64,000 nucleotides of DNA from Malachius bipustulatus (Eukaryota > Arthropoda > Insecta > Coleoptera > Melyridae): assembly GCA_910589415.1 (NCBI GenBank), contig OU342630.1, forward strand, positions 65,964,186-66,028,185, in the 5' to 3' direction. The notes below the pieces were generated by a model. It did not search any database. It saw only the letters and a program-made list of their open reading frames with translations, and had not been told where the DNA came from. Shown here one piece after another: positions 58,219 through 64,000 of the stretch. The translations under genes were made by a program, and so were the position numbers. Within the stretch, counting starts at the first letter, position 1; each line of letters starts with the position of its first letter.

Positions 58219-59067
58219 CAGGGTAAGTCATTGATATGGGAAAGCTCGATTACACCTATACCATTAAAGATATCGAAATGAACCAAAAAGTGCTGTAAAT
58301 GGGAGGGTAAAGTGCAGTTTGTAAAATTATTTTCAGATACACAGGGTGGCCCAATATCGCTGTACGCCATACAACTTTGTTATTTTAAATAGGACACCCT
58401 CTATATTATTACATTTTCATATTGTTTGAGAAAAGTCAAAAAGAATGGTTTGTAAAGTTGAAGTTTGTAATGAGCAATTTATGAGTTATAAACAAATGAA
58501 AATCGCGATTTTTCATTTTCAAAGCAGCTTATATTGAAAACGGCTCGAGATATGGAAAAACGGTTTACATGTCCCTATCTTAATTTTTAATTTGGTATCC
58601 TATCATGTAGCTGAAATTTTTATACCGGGTGATGAAAGTAATCAAATTTTTTACCACTCTGTATAAAAATTTAATCCATCCAATAGGATACCGCTTGAAA
58701 AGTTAAGATAGGAACATGTAAACCGTTTTTTCATATCTCGAGCCGTTTTCAATATAAGCTGCTTTGAAAATGGAAAATCGCGATTTTCATTTGTTTATAA
58801 CTCATAAATCGCTCATTACAAACTTCAACTTTACAAACCATTCTTTTTGACTTTTCTCAAACAATCTGAAGATGTAATAATATAGAGGGTGTCCTATTTA
58901 AAATTACAAAGTTATATGGCGTACAGCGATATTGGGCCATCCTGTGTATCTGAAAATAATTTTACAAACTGCACTTTACCCTCCCATTTACAGCACTTTT
59001 TGGTTCATTTCGATATCTTTAATGGTGTAGGTGCAATCGAGCTTTCCCATATCAATGACTTACCCTG
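58219..59067. mobile_element. Near-perfect 849-bp palindromic TA-type element
   Basis: It begins CAGGGTAAGTCATTGA and ends with the complement, TCAATGACTTACCCTG, flanked by TA (58217-58218 and 59068-59069). Both arms, over 400 bp each, carry in mirror order GGCCCAATATCGCTGTACG, GGACACCCTCTATATT, GTTATAAACAAATGAAA, GAAAACGGCTCGAGAT and ACATGTCCCTATCTTAA. The centre contains TTTTTATACCGGGTGATG. It is the most complete member of the family in the window. The frame at 58889-59128 lies on the arm and is not a gene. Confidence 0.93.
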
Positions 59068-59069
59068 TA

Positions 59070-59555
59070 TAGCAATAAACATGCCATTAAAACACTTAAA
59101 TGTGTCTAGCACATTTGTGTGTGTTTGAATGAGTGTGTTGCCTAGTGGGTACTTACTAAAATAGACAAAACTATGCGTAGACTATTGATTCTGCAAAATA
59201 ACTCTAGAATTACTGATCAATTACAAATTACTTATCAAGAACATGAACACATAACAATTTAATGGAGTTCGCGTTACAAAGTATTCATATGTGCGCAGAT
59301 CCCCGAGTACAATCGCCACTCATTTTCAAAAAACCGCAGACAATATTAACTGACAACGTTTTATTAGGTCCGCTCTAACACGGCACCGTTATACTAGGAA
59401 ACAGTAGCTCTTAGAAATAGATCCGAATCTCTTCGCTAAGGTTTTCTTAATTCAGATGATTCGTAAATATAATAAAATAATTTTTAATGATAATAGAATA
59501 AAATTCAATATGTTTGTTATACGTCAGGGTTATCGTAAATGAGTACGAACCTTTT
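59070..59555. other. Spacer with no recognised gene
   Basis: No supported feature was seen. Confidence 0.4.
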
Positions 59556-59557
59556 TA

Positions 59558-60184
59558 GGGGGTGATTCCTGGATTCATTCTAAGGGAAAATTTTCTCATT
59601 ACCATGTGACCAAAAAAGCACCATTTTTGAAACATATGCTGTTGAAGAAATATTATTTTTCATTTTTTTTTTTTTTTTGAAAATATCTCTGGAACAGTTT
59701 GAGACACAGAACACAAGTCTGAGGTTTAGAGATTGAGCGAAATTTTTTGCCCATCTTTTTCCGACACGTGTTTTGAAACATCCAAAGCGAGTATGTAAGT
59801 AAATGACCTTTTCTCATCCTTATTTACATTCTCATCATAAATGTAAATTTCTCATTGTAAATGACCGTTTTTATAATAATTCACTTTAGCAAATATGACC
59901 ACGAATATCTTTTTGTGTAGAAAATATTGGCGGTTTTCTAAAAAGGGTTTTAGAGGGGTTAATCTAGGGTTTTCACGCAACCCTAAAATCTCTGCCGCTG
60001 GTTTATGAAAAAAATTTAGTTAGTATTAAAAAACTAGATCGAGTTGAGCTCTGTACCTCAAACGGCTTCTGAGATATCACCAAAAACTTGGAAAATAGTT
60101 TTTGAAGTATCTCAAAAACGGTGCACTTATGGACCCACGTTAATAGGAATTTTTTCCTTAGAATGGGCCAAGGAATCACTCTCC
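59558..60184. mobile_element. 627-bp TA-type MITE with GGTGATTCC ends
   Basis: The left end GGGGGTGATTCCTGG and the right end, in reverse, GGAGAGTGATTCCTTGG are flanked by TA (59556-59557 and 60185-60186). The pairing continues through CATTCTAAGGGAAAA and GCACCATTTTTGA. No coding capacity. Confidence 0.75.
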
Positions 60185-60585
60185 TAATTTTTTGCATGTC
60201 AATCAATGAATAGCAACTTTGGAAAACTTAAATTTCTTGATGAGTATTCAATTGAAAATGGTAAAGAATTGGAAAGTTAATTTACTCATAAGTATGTTTT
60301 TGTAGGTTGGTGGGTTCCTTATTGCATAAGTTGGTTCAATTAATTTAAGCGGATTAACATAATTAATTATTATTGGAGTTTTCGGACTTGGAAGACAGTT
60401 AATAAGTGTCTCTTGTAATCACAGACATGCAACATAGTCGATATGGATTTGCTTCATCTATGATGTAATGCCGATGAACCGTCCGACGTATGAAGGTGAA
60501 GGAGCGAATTTGGATGGATATAGAGTTATAGTTTGTCAGAAAGATGTTTATTGTAATAAGGAGTTTTCTGTATAGATACTATTTT

Positions 60586-60850
60586 TACATTTTCATATTG
60601 TCTTGAGAACTAAACGCCCAAAACAGTTTGCATTTGAAGTGAATAGGTAGCTTATGAGCTAAAAACAAGAAGTGAAAATTGCCATTTTTCGATATTCAAA
60701 GCCATTTACAGCGAAAACGGCTCAAGATATCGGAAAACCGTTTACATGTCTTTATCTTATAAATTTTAAGGTGTTACCTTATAGGGTACTTGAAATTTTT
60801 ATACAGGGTGATGAAAAATCTGATAGTTGTCATCACCCTGTACAGAAAGT
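60586..60850. mobile_element. Partial, diverged copy of the AAACGGCTTACATG family
   Basis: It contains TTACATTTTCATATTG, GAAAACGGCTCAAGATATC, CCGTTTACATGTC and TATACAGGGTGATGAAAAA followed by TCATCACCCTGTACAG. The outer arm is missing. Confidence 0.7.
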
Positions 60851-61989
60851 ATCCTGTGGCTTAGGATTTTTTTAAATTAAATTTTTCTATTCCGTTTTTA
60901 AATAGCAGAAAATTCAAACTGTCCCAGATTTATTTCATGCAATAAAACGGTACGTATACCTATTTTTAATGTATTGTCATTTGTCATATAAAAATGTTAT
61001 TACTTAAGAGATAATTTCATGTGTTAAGAGTTTATAAACACATGTTATAATCATAAGATTAATTATTCCAGGAAGCAACATCTGACCTGAAATGCATGTA
61101 AGGTTGAGATGATATCCCGTATAATAGTAGGCCTACCTTGAGCCGGACACAAAGAGAAGAATAGACATCTTAATTACACGGTGGCAGGCAAGCTTCTTCT
61201 GCAGATAGGAGGACAAGGCCTGGCGATAGTGTATTGTTGGCATTGTTATACATGGGATCGTACATCATGTCTTTTAGATTAATGGTTTTGCGATTACCAG
61301 TCTGCATTGTAGGCCTTCCGATGGACGTTGTCCTCCTATTAATGCGACATCGATGCATCGGTATTACATGTTCTTGAATGTAATACATTTATGCAACATC
61401 CACTGTCCACTGTTATAAAAAAATTGACAATGATTGTACATAAATGCAATTTGATTTCGATATACATGACGCTCTGCACGATGAGGTATAAGGAACTGCT
61501 GATGCTGCTAGACGAGTTTCAAATCTACTCTGTGAGAATCTGTTCTGTTTGTAAGAACATCTTTGTATTAACATAATATTATAGTATGTAGATCTAGATA
61601 TAATATTGTATGGTGTATATGAACCTAAAATTTTAATTAAATTGTTAGGGGATTTTGTTTCCCTAAAGTTCACATCGTTACTTGAGGATCCTCTGTGTTG
61701 TTTCAGAGATTAGTGTCCAGCATGTAATGTTAAAGTGACAAAGTTTACAAGGGAGGTCGCTAAAACGTGGAACGAATATCAGATCAAATATTTGCTTAAG
61801 TCGGCAGTGAAACCTGATCGTACGTTTCTATTTTCTCTGATCAGGGAGCTGTAATAAATACAATGTACACTATAATGATTATACTGTGCAAATTTTTGGT
61901 CCCAGAAAAGACGAAGCATCTGTTAAGATCGTGATTCATAAACTATTACAGCGAATTAAAATTTAACTTGACGTAAATCTTAGACACAA
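60851..61989. other. Spacer with a possible exon at 61170-61390 (-)
   Basis: On the - strand a frame at 61170-61388 (72 codons) has a more protein-like composition than others, with RKTINLKDMMYDPMYNNAN, and ends CLPPCN before a stop. A donor-like CAAGGTAGGCC lies just below it (near 61135). I recognise no family. The word ATAGGAGGACAA occurs here (61205) and inverted (61326), so a hairpin is also possible. The rest is AT-rich with no signal. Confidence 0.25.
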
Positions 61990-62270
61990 GTCCTGTTGTG
62001 TCCATGCGATCTGGGTAGTCCTGAGAGAAGCTATATAAAGACAAGAACGGAGGTCCTGACCGCAACACTGCCTGGCCTATTTCCCGTGTTCGGCCAACTG
62101 ACGACCAACAAGAAGCCCTCGGGTGTTGGAGTCTTGCGGTTGCTTGCCAAACGGATTCTGGATGGCTACTCCCTCAACTCCCACTGGCGAGGGGCTATGA
62201 AACCCTATATCTTGGTTTCTGTCTCGATTAGTTTAAAAGCGTGCATTTGCTTGGCTTGAAGGAGAGATAC
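61990..62270 (+). other. GC-richer block with TATA-like word, unidentified
   Basis: CTATATAAAGACAAG at about 62030 resembles a TATA box, and the following 230 bases are clearly less AT-rich. An open frame (61996-62259) covers it but matches nothing I know. It could be a promoter plus first exon or an LTR piece. Confidence 0.25.
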
Positions 62271-64000
62271 ATACTTTATACTTTCTCAGTTATATTTAAA
62301 TTAGACGAATTTGTCTTGAAACTGAAGGCAGGTAGTGGGTATATTCATTTATTCATTCATTCATTTATTCCCTTATTTACTTATTTATAAATTTAGTCGA
62401 GAACTCAGTTACATCTGTTTCATTAAGTGGTATATAAGAAATTTAAGATCAAGAGCCAATTTAAGACCTAAAGTTTGTTCCGGAAGAAATATGGAATCAT
62501 GTTATGTCATTCTTTATACAAAATGAAGTAATTAATGAACTGTAATAAATTGTAAATTTGTTTTATTATTCAACCTAGCACTTTTTAGCTCTAAAGAAGA
62601 CCACGAACTAGTCTTTTCATTTAGTGACCTTTTTTCTTATTTTATTACAAATAGTTCAGTTAAAAAATACTACTTTCTGGGATATAGGTCTGCTGTGCAA
62701 TAGATGGTGTGTTTGGGATAATCGCAACAATGAAAGTTCAAAAGTGGTAAATTTTTTGGGGTTAATTATTAGACCGTCATCGCCAATGTTGTTCCATTGT
62801 CAAAAAAATTGTATCAAGTCAGGCACATTTAAATGGAATATGTGGAACTTATGGATTTGTCGAATTTTGATTTATCTTCTCAAGTTGGATATTTATTCCA
62901 CATTTTGTGAGTATCACTCTCCAGATACTGGATGAAGTTTTCAGAATTTGAATCTCAAGGCCAAGGTAAGGTTCAGCAGCTAGTGGTTCTCAGCTTCGAT
63001 TCAAAAATTAGGAGATACCTACTAAATTCGTGTGTTGTAAACTTCCGCGACAGATTTCGTAACCCCTTCCCTCCATACCTTCACCCTTTTTATCGTAATT
63101 GTAGAATAAGCGAGGGACGAAATAACGATGACATGCTGATAATAAATTGTTATGGTTTTGAAACATGGATGAGATGCAAATATTGAGCAGCCGATTTGGA
63201 GATATTTTGATGACATGCAGTTTTAATGATGCTTCCATAATTTCATTTGAGAACTGATAGATTATTAGTCATAATACTGAAATATTTAATTGTTACTAAA
63301 CTAGTATTGCTTCATTTACAAGCCATATTTCATTATTTGATGTAGGTGGTCTGATTTCATATCTCAACCGTAGGCAGGCTAATACAAATTCAATCAAATT
63401 CAGAGTTGTTTGATATGTCAATCCTTCAACGTTCCAAATTAGTACTGTAATGTAGTATTGGATTGTGAATTATTTCAATTTTGTATCATCCAATTAGTAC
63501 TTTCATTGTATATTAAATTGTTCGTTTCCATACCTACTAAATATTATACAGTGTCTACTTCAGGTCTAGATCATGTCTAGATCAGGTAGGCTTGCACATT
63601 TTCACAAAGTTGGTAAAAAACATTGTAATAAAGTCGTGTTACCCCGACTCCATCTATTTTATTTTTATTTAATTTTTTCTATTATTTTCAATAAATAGAG
63701 ATCATTCCGATGGCGTAGGTAGATATGTAGGACCACCTCGCTTAGGTTATTATTAATCCAGTTAAGTTTTTGCAAATAGTACAGAAATAGGGTTTAGCAG
63801 GTAGATACGTTGAATCGGTCAGGTATTAATTATTTTCCATAAATTGATTCAATGTTATAATTTTTTATAGACAGGCTAATTTTTAAAGTAACTGAATCGA
63901 GGTAGTTGACTTCAAATTCAAGCAAGTTATCGACCACTATCGCATCATAAAAACGCCAAACTGCACCGGGCCGCAGATAATGATTTAAATTAACCTTTTT
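62271..64000. other. AT-rich DNA with no recognised gene
   Basis: A short ATTC simple repeat lies at 62341-62378. The frames at 62624-62935 and 62932-63186 have no recognisable motif. Confidence 0.4.

Noticed and set aside
58889..59128. 79-codon + strand frame at the right edge of a palindrome
   Set aside because: Lies almost wholly within the inverted arm of a TA-type element.

Overview
The window is strongly AT-rich nuclear DNA from an animal, most likely an insect. The reasons are a Jockey-type non-LTR retrotransposon with the usual 3' tail of insect elements, many TA-flanked miniature transposons whose ends read TACAGGGTG, spliced GT donors, and the almost complete lack of long open reading frames. 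There are no bacterial-style operons and no CRISPR array. The insect order cannot be fixed from the sequence alone.

The only convincing host-gene signal is a GC-rich block at about 32.6-33.1 kb on the + strand. It looks like a 5' UTR plus first coding exon: a short upstream ORF, an ATG in good context, 25 codons and a GTAAGT donor. The gene is not recognised. The rest of the window to the right may be its intron, but no second exon was identified with confidence. Other GC-rich islands at 20.96-21.2, 29.6-29.8, 44.8-44.96, 61.2-61.4 and 62.0-62.3 kb could be exons or regulatory DNA.

Mobile DNA fills much of the rest. From left to right it includes: a frameshifted Ty3/Gypsy gag running off the left edge (1-550, -); a palindromic TA element (4.59-5.33 kb); a small TA element (7.84-8.27 kb); a hAT-type element with a perfect 8-bp target duplication (9.91-10.62 kb); a piggyBac-type TTAA element (12.69-13.15 kb); decayed RNase H and reverse-transcriptase pieces of non-LTR elements (17.1-17.6, 19.0-19.4 and 21.5-22.8 kb); and clusters of palindromic TACAGGGTG elements (17.6-18.9, 26.6-28.1, 55.3-55.8, 58.2-59.1 and 60.6-60.85 kb). 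Two copies of a TA-flanked element still carry the first exon of a transposase-like protein (28.65-29.46 and 53.24-54.76 kb).

The best-preserved gene pair is the Jockey-like element at about 45.4-49.7 kb (-). Its ORF1 has a PHD-type finger, and its ORF2 has an apparently intact endonuclease and reverse transcriptase. It is inserted inside a TACAGGGTG element. To its right lie a probable LTR (51.0-51.5 kb), a Harbinger-type element carrying another element inside it (51.9-52.6 kb), and a second Harbinger-type element that keeps the N-terminus of its transposase (56.16-56.82 kb).

The genes do not form one pathway. The window reads as intergenic or intronic DNA built up by layered transposon insertion, with nesting that allows some insertions to be ordered in time. 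I found no convincing evidence of a new defence or metabolic system.
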